Position numbers and translations under genes: made by a program
DNA from: an uncultured Collinsella sp.
GTDB taxonomy: Bacteria; Actinomycetota; Coriobacteriia; Coriobacteriales; Coriobacteriaceae
DNA: 64,000 bases
Assembly (NCBI GenBank): GCA_900542825.1
Contig: UQOY01000008.1
Location: 1-64,000, forward strand
Direction of reading: 5' to 3'
The notes under the pieces: generated by a model
Seen by the model: only the letters and a program-made list of their open reading frames with translations
The model's database searches: none
What the model was told of the DNA's origin: nothing
In this document: positions 24,170 to 33,623 of the stretch, in pieces
Layout of the letters: the number at the start of each line of letters is the position of its first letter
Numbering within the stretch: the stretch's first letter is position 1

Positions 24170-25630
24170 ATGAGCGAGAACGATTCCCAGCGTCCCCAGG
24201 ATGTTGGCAATGCCGGCGAGACTCAGCAGCAGCCGCGCGTGCAGGTGGAGTCGACGCCTGCCGACGGCAACATTCCCTACGTGCAGGCCTACGACACGCA
24301 GACCGGCAAGCCGCTGGGCGGCCAGCAGGTCGTGAACAAGCACACAGTGGTCAAGACCAAGACCAAAAAGCTGCCGATCTTTATTACGGCGCTTGCCGGC
24401 TGTGCCTGCGGCGCCCTGCTGGTCATCGCGCTCATTATGAGCGGCACGCTCAATATTGGCGGTGGCAAGAATGCCGTGACGGCGGGTGCTTCGGGTTCGT
24501 CGACGCAAAAGATTACCATCGACTCTGAGGACACAACGCTGGCCGAGGCGGTCTCTGCCAAGGCGCTGCCCTCTGTTGTTTCCATCACTGCGACTTCGAG
24601 CGGTAGCCAGAATGGCTCACTTTCGCAGTCTGCTGACGAGTCGGATAGCTCGGGCAGTGTCGGTTCGGGCGTAGTACTCGATACCGAGGGCCACATCCTC
24701 ACCAACAACCACGTGGTCGATGGTTACGACCAGTACGTGGTGACCATGGACGACGGCACCACGTACGAAGCCGAGTTCGTGGGCAACGATGCCTCGAGCG
24801 ACCTGGCCGTCATCAAGCTCAAGGACGCCGACGCCTCCAAGCTCACGCCGATCGAGATTGGCGACTCCTCCAAGCTCAACGTTGGCGAGTGGGTCATGGC
24901 GATCGGTTCGCCGTTCGGCAACGAGCAGTCTGTCTCCACGGGCATCGTGTCGGCGCTGTACCGCTCCACGGCCATGAGCTCTACCAGCGGCAACACCATC
25001 TATGCCAACATGATCCAGACCGATGCCGCCATCAACCCGGGCAACTCCGGCGGTGCGCTCGTCAACGACAACGGCGAGCTCGTGGGTATCAACTCGCTCA
25101 TCGAGAGCTACTCGGGCTCAAGCTCGGGCGTTGGCTTTGCCATTCCCGTTAACTACGCCAAGAACATTGCCGACCAGATTATCGACGGCAAGACGCCGGT
25201 GCACCCGTACCTGGGCGCCACGCTTTCGAGCGTCAATGCGCTTAACGCCCGCACCAACAAGCTGAGCACCGATAGCGGCGCGTATGTGGCAAGTGTCGTC
25301 GAGGACGGTCCTGCCGCCAAGGCTGGCATCCAAGAGGGCGATGTCATTACCAAACTGGGCGACGACGAGATTACGAGCGCCGATGGCCTGATCATCGCGC
25401 TGCGCAGCCACGAGGTGGGCGAGAAGGTCGAGATTACGCTCATGCGCGGCAAGGACGAGAAAAAGGTCACGGTTGAGCTGGGCTCCGACGAGGAGCTGCA
25501 GAACCAGCAGCAGGACGACAGCGCGACTGACACCGGCAACGGCGGTATTACCGACGAGCAGTTGCGCCAGTACCTGGAGGAGCTGTTGGGTCAGCAGGGC
25601 CAGGGCCAAGGCTACGGTCAGGGTTTCTAA
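24170..25630 (+). CDS. HtrA/DegP-family serine protease with PDZ domain
   Basis: A 486-residue membrane-anchored protease for extracytoplasmic protein quality control. A cytoplasmic, Gln/Pro-rich N-terminus (1-66) precedes one membrane segment (about 68-91). The trypsin-like domain has the triad His in LTNNHVVDG, Asp in SSDLAVIKL and Ser in NPGNSGGAL. A C-terminal PDZ domain (VASVVEDGPAAKAGIQEGDVI) and a Gln/Gly-rich tail (GQQGQGQGYGQGF) follow. ATG 24170 has AAAGGA upstream; an upstream in-frame start would add 13 residues. It is monocistronic. Confidence 0.93.
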   Translation: MSENDSQRPQDVGNAGETQQQPRVQVESTPADGNIPYVQAYDTQTGKPLGGQQVVNKHTVVKTKTKKLPIFITALAGCACGALLVIALIMSGTLNIGGGKNAVTAGASGSSTQKITIDSEDTTLAEAVSAKALPSVVSITATSSGSQNGSLSQSADESDSSGSVGSGVVLDTEGHILTNNHVVDGYDQYVVTMDDGTTYEAEFVGNDASSDLAVIKLKDADASKLTPIEIGDSSKLNVGEWVMAIGSPFGNEQSVSTGIVSALYRSTAMSSTSGNTIYANMIQTDAAINPGNSGGALVNDNGELVGINSLIESYSGSSSGVGFAIPVNYAKNIADQIIDGKTPVHPYLGATLSSVNALNARTNKLSTDSGAYVASVVEDGPAAKAGIQEGDVITKLGDDEITSADGLIIALRSHEVGEKVEITLMRGKDEKKVTVELGSDEELQNQQQDDSATDTGNGGITDEQLRQYLEELLGQQGQGQGYGQGF

Positions 25631-25659
25631 CGAGTCGTATCGCACATACCGATGCCAGA

Positions 25660-25697
25660 GGGGCTGTTCCGCCAACGCGGGACAGCCCCCGCTTTTC
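25660..25697 (+). terminator. Terminator after htrA
   Basis: GGGGCTGTTCCGC pairs with GCGGGACAGCCCC around CAAC, then a CGCTTTTCTT tract. Confidence 0.8.
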
Positions 25698-25700
25698 TTA

Positions 25701-25734
25701 TTGATCCGTTGGGGACGGAGGAAAACGGATCATT
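25701..25734 (+). repeat. 34 bp palindromic repeat, copy 1 (intergenic)
   Basis: GATCCGTT and AACGGATC flank GGGGACGGAGGAAA. The reverse complement matches 33561-33594 at 31 of 34 positions; that copy lies inside an ABC transporter gene. Confidence 0.8.
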
Positions 25735-25879
25735 TAGAACTGACAAGGGCATGGTTCGATCGTGCGATCCACCCCGGTCCGGTGGCTGCCGATTCGGTGC
25801 GGTTCGAAAGGGCTATTCGGCGCCATGGTGACCGGTGGTACTCTTGTATCCGTTTGAAATCGAGCGAAGGAGTGCCGCT

Positions 25880-28108
25880 ATGGAGCAATCGAGCCTGTTT
25901 GGTGACGGCGTGGACATCGATACCGAAACGCCAGCGAGCACGGATACCACTGCACCGGCCGATGCCCGTGCCCAAGCGGCAGCGCGTGCGGCCGAGCTGC
26001 GCCACGAGCTCGATTACCACGCCTATCGCTACTACATGCTCGACGCGCCTGAGATCACGGACGCTGCCTTTGACAAAATGCTCGTTGAGCTGCAGGAAAT
26101 CGAGGCCACCTACCCCGACCTGGTGACGTCCGACAGCTATACCCAGCGCGTGGGCGGCTACGTGAGCGAGCAGTTTACGCCGGTCACGCACATGGCACGC
26201 ATGTATTCCATGGACGATGCCATGGATCTGGACGAACTCGACGCGTGGCTTCAGCGCACTGAGGATGCCCTCGGTGCCGGCAGCGTCACCTATACCTGCG
26301 AGCTTAAGATCGACGGTCTGGGCGTGGCGCTTACTTACCAAAACGGCACCTTTGTGCGCGCCGCCACGCGCGGTGACGGCACAACGGGCGAGGACGTATC
26401 GCTCAACGTCCGTACCATCAAGGATGTGCCCATGCACCTGTCCGAGCCGGCGCTCGCCCACATGGGCGCCGACCGCGAGCGCACCATTGAGGTGCGCGGT
26501 GAGGTCTACATGCCTAAGGGCAGCTTTGTTCGCCTGAATGAAGAGGCCGATGCCGAGGGCCGCGACCCCTTCGCCAACCCGCGCAACGCTGCCGCTGGCA
26601 GCCTGCGTCAGAAGGACCCCAAGGTCACGGCGCGCCGCGACTTGGCCACCTTTATCTACGCCATCGCCGATACCGATCCGCTGCACGTTCACAGCCAGCG
26701 CGAATTTCTCGACTGGTTGCGCAACGCCGGCTTTAGCGTCAACCCCAACGTGGCTCGTTGCGCCACGCCGGCCGAGGTCCACGAGTTCTGTGCCCAGGCG
26801 CTCGAGCACCGCGGCGACCTGGATTACGACATCGACGGCGTGGTCGTAAAGGTCGACAGCTTCCAGCAGCAGCTCGACCTGGGCTTTACCGCCCGCGCAC
26901 CACGCTGGGCCATTGCCTTTAAGTTCCCGCCCGAGGAAAAGCAGACCGTCCTGCGCGAAATTCGCATCCAGGTGGGCCGCACCGGCGTGCTCACGCCGGT
27001 CGCCGAGTTCGACCCGGTGACGGTTGCCGGCTCCACCATCGCGCGCGCCACGCTGCACAACATTGACGAGATCCGTCGCAAAAACGTGCGCGAGGGCGAC
27101 ACCATCATCGTGCACAAGGCGGGCGACGTGATTCCCGAGGTCGTGGGTCCCGTGCTCGACAAGCGCCCAGCCGACAGCGTTGACTGGCAGATGCCCGAGG
27201 TCTGCCCCGTGTGCGGCAGCCCCGTGGTCCACGAGGACGGCGAGGTTGCCTACCGCTGCGTCTCCATCGACTGTCCCGCGCAGCTCAAGGAGCGCCTGCT
27301 CCACTGGGTGAGCCGCGGCTGCATGGACGTCGACGGCCTGGGCGACGAGATCGTCGACAAGATGATCGCCGCTGGCCTGATCCACGATGTCGCGGACTTC
27401 TACCAGCTTACGGTCGACGACATCGCAGGCCTGGACACGGGCCGCGTGTACGCCAGCTCCAACAGCAAGAAGGGCGTCAAGAAGGGCGACCCCATTCCGG
27501 TAGGCCTCAAGACGGCCGGGAAAATCATCGCCGAGCTCAACAAGTCCAAGAGCCAACCGCTCGGTCGCGTGCTGTTTGCCCTGGGAATCCGCCACGTGGG
27601 CAAGAGTGTGGGCGAGGTCATTGCCGAGCGATTCCTGTCGATCGACAAGCTCATCTTGGCGAGCGAAGAGGACATCGCCGAGTGCGAGGGCATCGGTCCC
27701 AAGATTGCGGCGAGCGTCAAGCAGTTCCTGGCCGTGCCCGAGAACCTTGCCGTGCTGGAGCGCCTGCGCCAGGCGGGCCTGTCGCTCGAGGTCGACTTGG
27801 GCGCTGCGCATGCGCAAGCCGCAGCCGACGCTGGCGTGGCAGGCGAGCTTGCCGACGCACAGCCACTCGCGGGTCTGACCTTCGTGCTCACCGGCACGCT
27901 CGTCAACCGCACTCGCGACGAGGCGGGTGCGGCGCTCAAGGTACTCGGCGCCAAGGTCTCGGGCAGCGTGTCCAAGAAGACGAGCTATCTGGTTGCCGGC
28001 CCCAAAGCGGGCTCCAAGCTCACCAAGGCTGAGCAGTTGGGTGTGCCCGTGCTGGACGAGGACACGCTCGGGCGGATCTTGGCTACTGGCGAGGTGCCCC
28101 AGGCTTAA
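25880..28108 (+). CDS. ligA: NAD-dependent DNA ligase
   Basis: Seals nicks using NAD. The 742-residue protein has the Ia domain (HELDYHAYRYYMLDAPEITD), the adenylation site CELKIDGLGVA with Lys143, the OB fold, a four-Cys zinc finger (CPVCGSPV then CVSIDCPAQ), helix-hairpin-helix repeats (CEGIGPKIAASV) and a C-terminal BRCT domain (LTFVLTGTLVNRTRDEA). ATG 25880 follows GAAGGAG. An extra Ala/Thr-rich stretch of about 25 residues precedes domain Ia. Confidence 0.97.
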   Translation: MEQSSLFGDGVDIDTETPASTDTTAPADARAQAAARAAELRHELDYHAYRYYMLDAPEITDAAFDKMLVELQEIEATYPDLVTSDSYTQRVGGYVSEQFTPVTHMARMYSMDDAMDLDELDAWLQRTEDALGAGSVTYTCELKIDGLGVALTYQNGTFVRAATRGDGTTGEDVSLNVRTIKDVPMHLSEPALAHMGADRERTIEVRGEVYMPKGSFVRLNEEADAEGRDPFANPRNAAAGSLRQKDPKVTARRDLATFIYAIADTDPLHVHSQREFLDWLRNAGFSVNPNVARCATPAEVHEFCAQALEHRGDLDYDIDGVVVKVDSFQQQLDLGFTARAPRWAIAFKFPPEEKQTVLREIRIQVGRTGVLTPVAEFDPVTVAGSTIARATLHNIDEIRRKNVREGDTIIVHKAGDVIPEVVGPVLDKRPADSVDWQMPEVCPVCGSPVVHEDGEVAYRCVSIDCPAQLKERLLHWVSRGCMDVDGLGDEIVDKMIAAGLIHDVADFYQLTVDDIAGLDTGRVYASSNSKKGVKKGDPIPVGLKTAGKIIAELNKSKSQPLGRVLFALGIRHVGKSVGEVIAERFLSIDKLILASEEDIAECEGIGPKIAASVKQFLAVPENLAVLERLRQAGLSLEVDLGAAHAQAAADAGVAGELADAQPLAGLTFVLTGTLVNRTRDEAGAALKVLGAKVSGSVSKKTSYLVAGPKAGSKLTKAEQLGVPVLDEDTLGRILATGEVPQA

Positions 28109-28128
28109 GGCGCCGATAATCAAATTAG

Positions 28129-28163
28129 AAAACCTCCCGGAAACGCTTTCCGGGAGGTTTTTA
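28129..28163 (+). terminator. Terminator after ligA
   Basis: AAAACCTCCCGGAAA pairs with TTTCCGGGAGGTTTT around CGC, then a T-rich end. Confidence 0.9.
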
Positions 28164-28375
28164 TTTGGGCGTGGTGGCGGGTGGCATGATCTTCTCCACG
28201 TAGGTTGCTGAGGGTGATCCTGTGGAGCGGTGTCGTTCCGGAGCGATAGAAGATTCATACAAAGCAGAGGGTTTCGCAATGGTGGATTGACCCCATTGTG
28301 ATGATTCTCATATATATTAACATTAACATTAACGTGTATACTAAGCAGTGAAGATATATGTTGAGAGGAGCCGCT

Positions 28376-28768
28376 ATGGTTACTGTCGCATTTTCGGAGC
28401 TGCGTCAAAACCTTACGCAGGTGGCCGAAAAGGTTGCCAATGAGGGCGAGGAGGTTGTGGTCTTCAAGCGGAGCAAGCCGTTGTTCAAGATCGTGCCACT
28501 CGACTATCAAGGCCCAGTTGCGGTGGAATATGACGCTGCCCAGGAGCATGGAGGCGCAAAGCCGACGCTCGGCTCGGACAAGACCAAGCGTGACGTGGGT
28601 ACGATGTGGCATCCCAAGATCACCTGGAAGGAGATTCGCGAGATGCTCGCGGAGGATGAGGACTACCAGGAGTATCTCGATCTCGTAGCCAAAATGCCCA
28701 AGGGAACGCCGCTCGATACGATGACGGTTGAAGATGAAAAGCGCATCGCGAGGGAGCGCTACCTATGA
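28376..28768 (+). CDS. Phd/YefM-family antitoxin
   Basis: A 130-residue antitoxin. Its N-terminal half (VAFSELRQNLTQVAEKVANEGEEVVVFKRSKPLFKIVPL) is the Phd/YefM DNA-binding fold. The C-terminal half is longer than average and charged, ending in VEDEKRIARERYL, and should wrap the toxin. ATG 28376 has GAGAGGAG 6 bases upstream. Its stop overlaps the toxin start in an ATGA arrangement. An AT-rich run ATATATATTAACATTAACATTAACG (28310-28335 region) carries three ATTAAC direct repeats and probably holds the promoter and operator. Confidence 0.85.
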   Translation: MVTVAFSELRQNLTQVAEKVANEGEEVVVFKRSKPLFKIVPLDYQGPVAVEYDAAQEHGGAKPTLGSDKTKRDVGTMWHPKITWKEIREMLAEDEDYQEYLDLVAKMPKGTPLDTMTVEDEKRIARERYL

Positions 28769-29187
28769 GGGCATTTCTCGATACCAATTATCTGCTCGAT
28801 TGCGTGCTACCGGGCCGGCCGGAGCATGGGGCGGCGCAAACGATCAAGGGGCTTGTTGACGTGGGGCTTATCGAGGGCGTTGTTTCGGCCTGCTCTCTCA
28901 AGGACGCGTATTACATTCTCACTAAACAGGCCGGCGAGGTGCGCGCCCGCGAGGTAGTGCGCGACTGCCTTAAGAGCTACTCGGTAGAGCCCCTCGACCA
29001 AGAAGCTTGTTTTACCTCCGCCTATTCCGATGAACCGGACTTTGAGGATGGCTGTATCCGAGCGATGGCCGAGCGTGCCGGCGTGGACTTTATCATCACG
29101 CGCGATCGCGCTGCCTTTGTGCGCTCGACCATCAAGACCTTCTCGCCCGCAGAGTTCATCCGTGCGTTTCCGATTCCGGAGGAGTAA
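28765..29187 (+). CDS. PIN-domain ribonuclease toxin
   Basis: A 140-residue PIN-fold protein. AFLDTNYLLDCVLPGRPEH provides the first catalytic Asp, SLKDAYY the central acidic site, and DFEDGCIRAMAERAGVDFIITRD the last acidic cluster. Expected to be an RNase neutralised by the upstream Phd-like protein, to which it is translationally coupled (ATGA overlap). No VapB-type partner is present; Phd/PIN pairing is less usual than VapB/VapC but known. A GGGGACTGTCCCC palindrome follows the stop (29199-29213). Confidence 0.87.
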   Translation: MRAFLDTNYLLDCVLPGRPEHGAAQTIKGLVDVGLIEGVVSACSLKDAYYILTKQAGEVRAREVVRDCLKSYSVEPLDQEACFTSAYSDEPDFEDGCIRAMAERAGVDFIITRDRAAFVRSTIKTFSPAEFIRAFPIPEE

Positions 29188-29280
29188 AACCGCCATATCG
29201 GGGACTGTCCCCGGCGTGATGGTTCTCCTGCAGTCGACGCTCGTTAGTTGAGCTACGCTTCATACCTGTCCGGGAGGTTC

Positions 29281-30129
29281 TTAATCGAGCACAGTAACCG
29301 GCACCGTGATCTGCGTCACGTAGGTTGCCGGGTCGTCACTGATGATGTCATCGATGAGGGCAATCTCGCGCGAGGGGCCGGCGGGTGTCAGGTTATGTTC
29401 GCGCATATAGTCGAGCAGCTGCTCGTAGCGTGGGGCTGCTCGCCCGTGCGTGCCGCGAAAGCTAATGGTCAGGCAGCGCGCGGCGGGTCGTGTCTCGACG
29501 TCGCCCACGTAATCATCGGTGTCATCGAGCAGCAGGAAGACCTCGTCGTAACCATTAAAGTCGCCGGCGGCGAGGCGTTCGGCGACAATCCCGACGCCCA
29601 AGTTGCCCAGAAAGACAAAGGTTTCGTGCTGGCCCTTCTGCAGTTGACGAATTTGCCACTCCAGCGCATAGGCGTCGGTAGGGTTGACGCGTTCGCGCAA
29701 CACGGCGCAGCGAAGCTCGGGCGCGTCGATTGTGCAAATGGTGTCAAGCTCGGTGTCCAAGGCATCGTGCAGCAGGGCAAGCCGGTTATCGATCTTGCGC
29801 GACACGCGCTCCAACTCGCGGCGCTTGCGCTCGATGAGCTTCTGCTGCTGAGCCAGCTGCCGCTGCATGAGGTCCACATCGCGCGTGGTCACAAACTTAC
29901 GGATTTGCGTGAGCGGCAAGTCGAGAACACGCAGGTGGCTGATGGTGTTGAGGGTGGAGAGCTGCCGCGACCCGTAGTAGCGGTACCCGCTTGCCGGATC
30001 GATGTACGCCGGGTCCAGCAAGCCCATCTGCTCGTAATGACGTAGCGTCCCCACGCTCAGGTTAAACAGGCGCGCCACCTCGCCAATGCGGAGCAAGCCC
30101 TCGGTATGTTCAGTCGGCGAGTCCGTCAT
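29281..30129 (-). CDS. MerR-family regulator with GyrI-like effector domain
   Basis: A 282-residue regulator. Residues about 12-80 form the MerR winged helix (LLRIGEVARLFNLSVGTLRHYEQMGLLDPAYIDPASGYRYY). A dimerisation coiled coil (RQLAQQQKLIERKRRELERVSRK) follows, then a C-terminal effector-binding domain as in BmrR-type multidrug sensors. It lies 56 bases after the MATE efflux gene on the same strand. A MerR-type promoter with a 19-base spacer stands in front of the pair, so drug-induced activation of the pump is the likely function. Confidence 0.88.
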   Translation of the reverse strand: MTDSPTEHTEGLLRIGEVARLFNLSVGTLRHYEQMGLLDPAYIDPASGYRYYGSRQLSTLNTISHLRVLDLPLTQIRKFVTTRDVDLMQRQLAQQQKLIERKRRELERVSRKIDNRLALLHDALDTELDTICTIDAPELRCAVLRERVNPTDAYALEWQIRQLQKGQHETFVFLGNLGVGIVAERLAAGDFNGYDEVFLLLDDTDDYVGDVETRPAARCLTISFRGTHGRAAPRYEQLLDYMREHNLTPAGPSREIALIDDIISDDPATYVTQITVPVTVLD

Positions 30130-30185
30130 GGGACCGCTCCTTTCGGTAAAAAGCAGGGGAGGGGCGTCAGGCTCGCGTCGCCCCG

Positions 30186-31532
30186 CTACGCCATCAGCTT
30201 GTCAAAAGCCCCGCGCCGGTTGAGCACGGTAAACGCGATAACACAGATGACCGCCGACAGGATCGACCCGCATGGCGAGGCGATGCCCATGGGAAACAGT
30301 GTGTTGGAATAGGCGTTCGACAGCAGCCACGCGCCGGGCACGCGAATGAGCGCCACGGCCAGCACGTTGTGCGCAAAGCCGATGTAGCTCTTGCCATACG
30401 CAGCGAAAAAGCCGCTAAAGCAAATGTGGATACCGGCAAAGATTGCGTCGAAAATATAACTGTGCATATAGCCGGTGCCGGCCGCGACTACCGCGGCGTC
30501 CTTGGCAAAAAAGCCGATAAACGCCGGTGCCACCAGCCACATCAGCACCGTGATCAGGCAGCCGTATACCACCGAGATGGTCATGGCATCCTTGAGCACC
30601 TGACGCGCGCGGTCACCCTTGCCTGCGCCGGCGTTTTGCGCCGTGAGCGCGCTGACGGTGGCACCCATGGAACTCGGCACGATAAACAAAAAGCTGATCA
30701 TCTTCTCGACTAGGCCCACGGCGGCGGCGTCGACGAGCCCTCGGTGGTTGGCGATGACGGTGATAAACATAAACGCCACCTGGATGCAGCCGTCCTGCAC
30801 GGCCACAGGTACGCCGATCTTAAGAATGCTGCCGAGCACCTCGGGCTGGGGGCGCAGGTCGCTGCGCTTGAGGTGAATGTGCGTACGGCGGCTCTTGAGC
30901 CACACGAGCGCGAGGGCCACGCTCGCCGTCTGCGCGGTTACCGTGCCGAGCGCCGCGCCCACGGGGCCGAGCCCCATGTGTCCGATAAACAGAAAGTCGA
31001 GCGCGATGTTGATGATGCATGCCACGCCGATCACGTACATAGGCGAGCGCGAATCGCCCAGGCCGCGAAAGATGGCCGAAAGAATGTTGTACGCGGCGAT
31101 AAAGGGAATGCCGATAAAGCAGATACGCAGGTAGGCGGCAGTGCCTTCGACCGCCTCGGCCGGCGTGCCAATGAGTGCCACGATCTGCGGGCACAGTGCG
31201 AGCAGGACGGCGGCCAGCACCACCGAGACGCCCATAAAGAGCGTGATGGTATTGCCGATGGCGGTTTCGGCGCGGTCGAAGCGGCGCGAACCCACGGCGT
31301 GGCCGACGATGACCGTCGTTCCCATGGCCAGGCCCACGAGCGTCACGGTAATAATGTAGAGCGTCTGCGCGCCATTGCCCACGGCGGTGATGCCGGCAGC
31401 GCCGCTAAACTGCCCCATCATGTACAGGTCGGCCATGCCGTAGAGCATCTGCAAAAAGTACGAGAGCATATAGGGCAGGGCAAAGACCGCGATGGTCTTA
31501 AGGACGTTGCCGCGTGTGAGGTCGTGTTCCAT
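30186..31532 (-). CDS. MATE-family multidrug efflux transporter
   Basis: A 448-residue, 12-segment transporter of the NorM/DinF superfamily. The N-terminal PYMLSYFLQMLYGMADLYMMGQFSGAAGITAVGNG and the internal repeat VQDGCIQVAFMFITVIANHRG are typical of each half. It exports cationic drugs or toxic metabolites by Na+ or H+ antiport; the substrate is unknown. ATG 31532 begins the operon, and a MerR regulator gene follows. Confidence 0.9.
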   Translation of the reverse strand: MEHDLTRGNVLKTIAVFALPYMLSYFLQMLYGMADLYMMGQFSGAAGITAVGNGAQTLYIITVTLVGLAMGTTVIVGHAVGSRRFDRAETAIGNTITLFMGVSVVLAAVLLALCPQIVALIGTPAEAVEGTAAYLRICFIGIPFIAAYNILSAIFRGLGDSRSPMYVIGVACIINIALDFLFIGHMGLGPVGAALGTVTAQTASVALALVWLKSRRTHIHLKRSDLRPQPEVLGSILKIGVPVAVQDGCIQVAFMFITVIANHRGLVDAAAVGLVEKMISFLFIVPSSMGATVSALTAQNAGAGKGDRARQVLKDAMTISVVYGCLITVLMWLVAPAFIGFFAKDAAVVAAGTGYMHSYIFDAIFAGIHICFSGFFAAYGKSYIGFAHNVLAVALIRVPGAWLLSNAYSNTLFPMGIASPCGSILSAVICVIAFTVLNRRGAFDKLMA

Positions 31533-31574
31533 GGGCGGGGCACTTTCTGGCTTAGATTGTTTACGTACCAGTGT

Positions 31575-31605
31575 AGTGAAAACCCTACAACGATTGTAGA
31601 GTCAA
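31575..31605 (-). promoter_or_regulatory. MerR-type promoter/operator of the MATE-MerR operon
   Basis: On the minus strand TTGACT (31605-31600) and TTCACT (31580-31575) are separated by 19 bases, the overlong spacing of MerR-activated promoters. The spacer holds the palindrome CTACAA-TCG-TTGTAG. The regulator gene is in the same operon. Confidence 0.7.
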
Positions 31606-31724
31606 GGTTTGTGTTGGTCGTAGGGCGAAAAAGTCACGCTCGCGTTTATTTCTAATTGAATACGGACGTGCGCCCTGCGAGCATGGCGCCTGTACTAGCC
31701 TTGCAGAAATCGATTTCGGAGCAC

Positions 31725-31752
31725 TTGACACCGCCGCACGGCGCGCCATAAT
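31725..31752 (+). promoter_or_regulatory. Promoter of the heterodimeric ABC exporter
   Basis: TTGACA (31725-31730), a 16-base spacer and CATAAT (31747-31752), 42 bases before the GTG start. Confidence 0.6.
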
Positions 31753-31793
31753 ACGTGGGTTTACGAACAACGTTTGATGGGGGATGAACCTTC

Positions 31794-33623
31794 GTGCGCA
31801 ATCTCAAGATTCTGTTTTCCTATCTGGGGGCATACCGCCGCGATGCCATGCTCGGCATGCTCTTTGTGACGGCCGAGACGGCGCTCGAGCTGTTTATTCC
31901 GGTCATCATGGCAAATATCATCGACGTGGGCGTGCCTGCGGGCGACATCAACTACATGCTGTTGCAGGGTGCGTATATGTTGGTATGCGCCGCATTTTCG
32001 CTGGTACTTGGCTTGGGCTATGCACGCACGTCCGCCCGCGTTGCCTCGGGGCTGGGCGCTAACCTGCGCGCCGCGGAGTACCGCAAGATCCAGACCCTCG
32101 CCTTCGGCAATCTCGATGAATACGAGACGAGCTCGCTTGTCACTCGCATGACCACCGACATCACCGTGATTCAAAACGCCGTAGGTAACGGCTTCCGCCC
32201 CATGGTGCGCGGGCCGGTAAATCTGATCATGGGCCTCGTCTACGCCTTTGCACTCTCGCGCGAGCTCGCGGCGGTCTTTGCCGTCATTCTACCGATGCTT
32301 GCCATCGTGCTCGGTATTATTACCGTGCGCGTGAGCCCGCTCTACCGCCAACTCCAGACCTCGATGGACCACCTCAACGGCGTGGTGCAAGAGGACCTTA
32401 CCGCCGTGCGCGCCGTGAAGGCTTACGTGCGCGCCGAGCACGAGTGCGACAAGTTCGACACCGTCAATACCGAGCTCGCCGGCACGGCGACCAAGACCTT
32501 CGGCACCGCCGTGCTCAACCTGCCGGTGTTCCAGCTCTCGATGTATGTTGCCGCGCTCTCGATCCTGTGGATTGGCGGCCGCATGATCATCGAAGGTCGC
32601 TTGGGCGTGGGCTCGCTCACGGGCTTTATGAGCTACGTGCTGCTGATCATGAACTCGCTCATGATGATTTCCAACGTGTTTTTGCTGCTCACGCGCGCTC
32701 TCACGAGTGTGGGCCGTATCGCAGAGGTGCTCGATGAAGAGCCCTTTATCGCCAATCCTGTGGGAGACCTCGCGACTGCGGCGCCAGCGGACGGCAGTAT
32801 CGAGTTTCGCGACGTTTCCTTTAAATACCGCGCGGATGCAGCCGAGGATGTGCTCGAGCATATTGACCTTCGCATCGAGAGCGGCTCGACGGTGGGCATC
32901 CTCGGCGGCACGGGCTCGGGCAAGAGCTCGCTTGTGCAGCTGATTGCGCGCCTGTACGACGCTACCGAGGGCGCCGTGCTTGTGGGCGGACACGACGTGC
33001 GCGACTACGACCTCGCGACCCTGCGCGACGCCGTGGGCATTGTGCTGCAAAAGAATGTGCTGTTTACGGGCACCGTGCGCGAGAACCTGCAGTGGGGCAA
33101 TCCGCAGGCGTCGGACGATGAGCTCCTCGCGGCTTGCCGCGCGGCGTGCGTAGACGAGTTCCTTGATCGCATCGGCGGGCTGGACGGTGAGTTGGGCCAA
33201 GGCGGCGCCGGTGTTTCGGGTGGCCAGAAGCAACGCCTGTGCATCGCGCGCACGCTGCTCAAGCATCCGCGCGTGCTCATTTTTGATGACTCCACCAGCG
33301 CGGTCGATATGACGACCGACGCTAAGATTCGCGAGCACATCGCTCGGATTCCCAATACGACCGTGCTCATCATCGCCCAGCGCATCGCGAGCGTCATGGA
33401 TGCCGATCGCATTGTGGTGTTGGACGACGGTCGTGTCCATGGCGTGGGCACGCACGAGGAATTGCTGGCGGGCGACAACATATACCAGGAGATTTACGCC
33501 TCGCAGATGGAGTTTGCGGGGAACGCGGACGCCGGTGACGGCAGCGACGATGGCTGCGCGAATGATCCGTTTTCCTCCGTCCCCAGCGGATTGACCTTGG
33601 AAGGGGGTGAGCGCCATGCCTAA
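31794..33623 (+). CDS. ABC exporter half-transporter, degenerate ATP site subunit
   Basis: A 609-residue six-helix membrane domain fused to an ATPase domain. Walker A GGTGSGKSS, Q-loop LQKNV and signature VSGGQKQR are normal. Walker B is LIFDDSTSAVD, with the catalytic Glu replaced by Asp, and the switch is AQR instead of AHR. This pattern marks the degenerate-site partner of heterodimeric exporters such as TM287/288 or LmrCD. The start is GTG 31794. The last 20 or so residues include a copy of a 34 bp palindromic repeat (33561-33594). The stop overlaps the next gene by 8 bases. Confidence 0.9.
   Translation: MRNLKILFSYLGAYRRDAMLGMLFVTAETALELFIPVIMANIIDVGVPAGDINYMLLQGAYMLVCAAFSLVLGLGYARTSARVASGLGANLRAAEYRKIQTLAFGNLDEYETSSLVTRMTTDITVIQNAVGNGFRPMVRGPVNLIMGLVYAFALSRELAAVFAVILPMLAIVLGIITVRVSPLYRQLQTSMDHLNGVVQEDLTAVRAVKAYVRAEHECDKFDTVNTELAGTATKTFGTAVLNLPVFQLSMYVAALSILWIGGRMIIEGRLGVGSLTGFMSYVLLIMNSLMMISNVFLLLTRALTSVGRIAEVLDEEPFIANPVGDLATAAPADGSIEFRDVSFKYRADAAEDVLEHIDLRIESGSTVGILGGTGSGKSSLVQLIARLYDATEGAVLVGGHDVRDYDLATLRDAVGIVLQKNVLFTGTVRENLQWGNPQASDDELLAACRAACVDEFLDRIGGLDGELGQGGAGVSGGQKQRLCIARTLLKHPRVLIFDDSTSAVDMTTDAKIREHIARIPNTTVLIIAQRIASVMDADRIVVLDDGRVHGVGTHEELLAGDNIYQEIYASQMEFAGNADAGDGSDDGCANDPFSSVPSGLTLEGGERHA
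33561..33594 (-). repeat. 34 bp palindromic repeat, copy 2 (inside a CDS)
   Basis: The reverse complement of this segment matches 25701-25734 at 31 of 34 positions. It encodes part of the C-terminal tail NDPFSSVPSGLT of the ABC half-transporter. Confidence 0.8.

Noticed and set aside
25730..28612. A 960-codon open frame antisense to ligA
   Set aside because: Antisense shadow of ligA with no recognisable domain or ribosome site.
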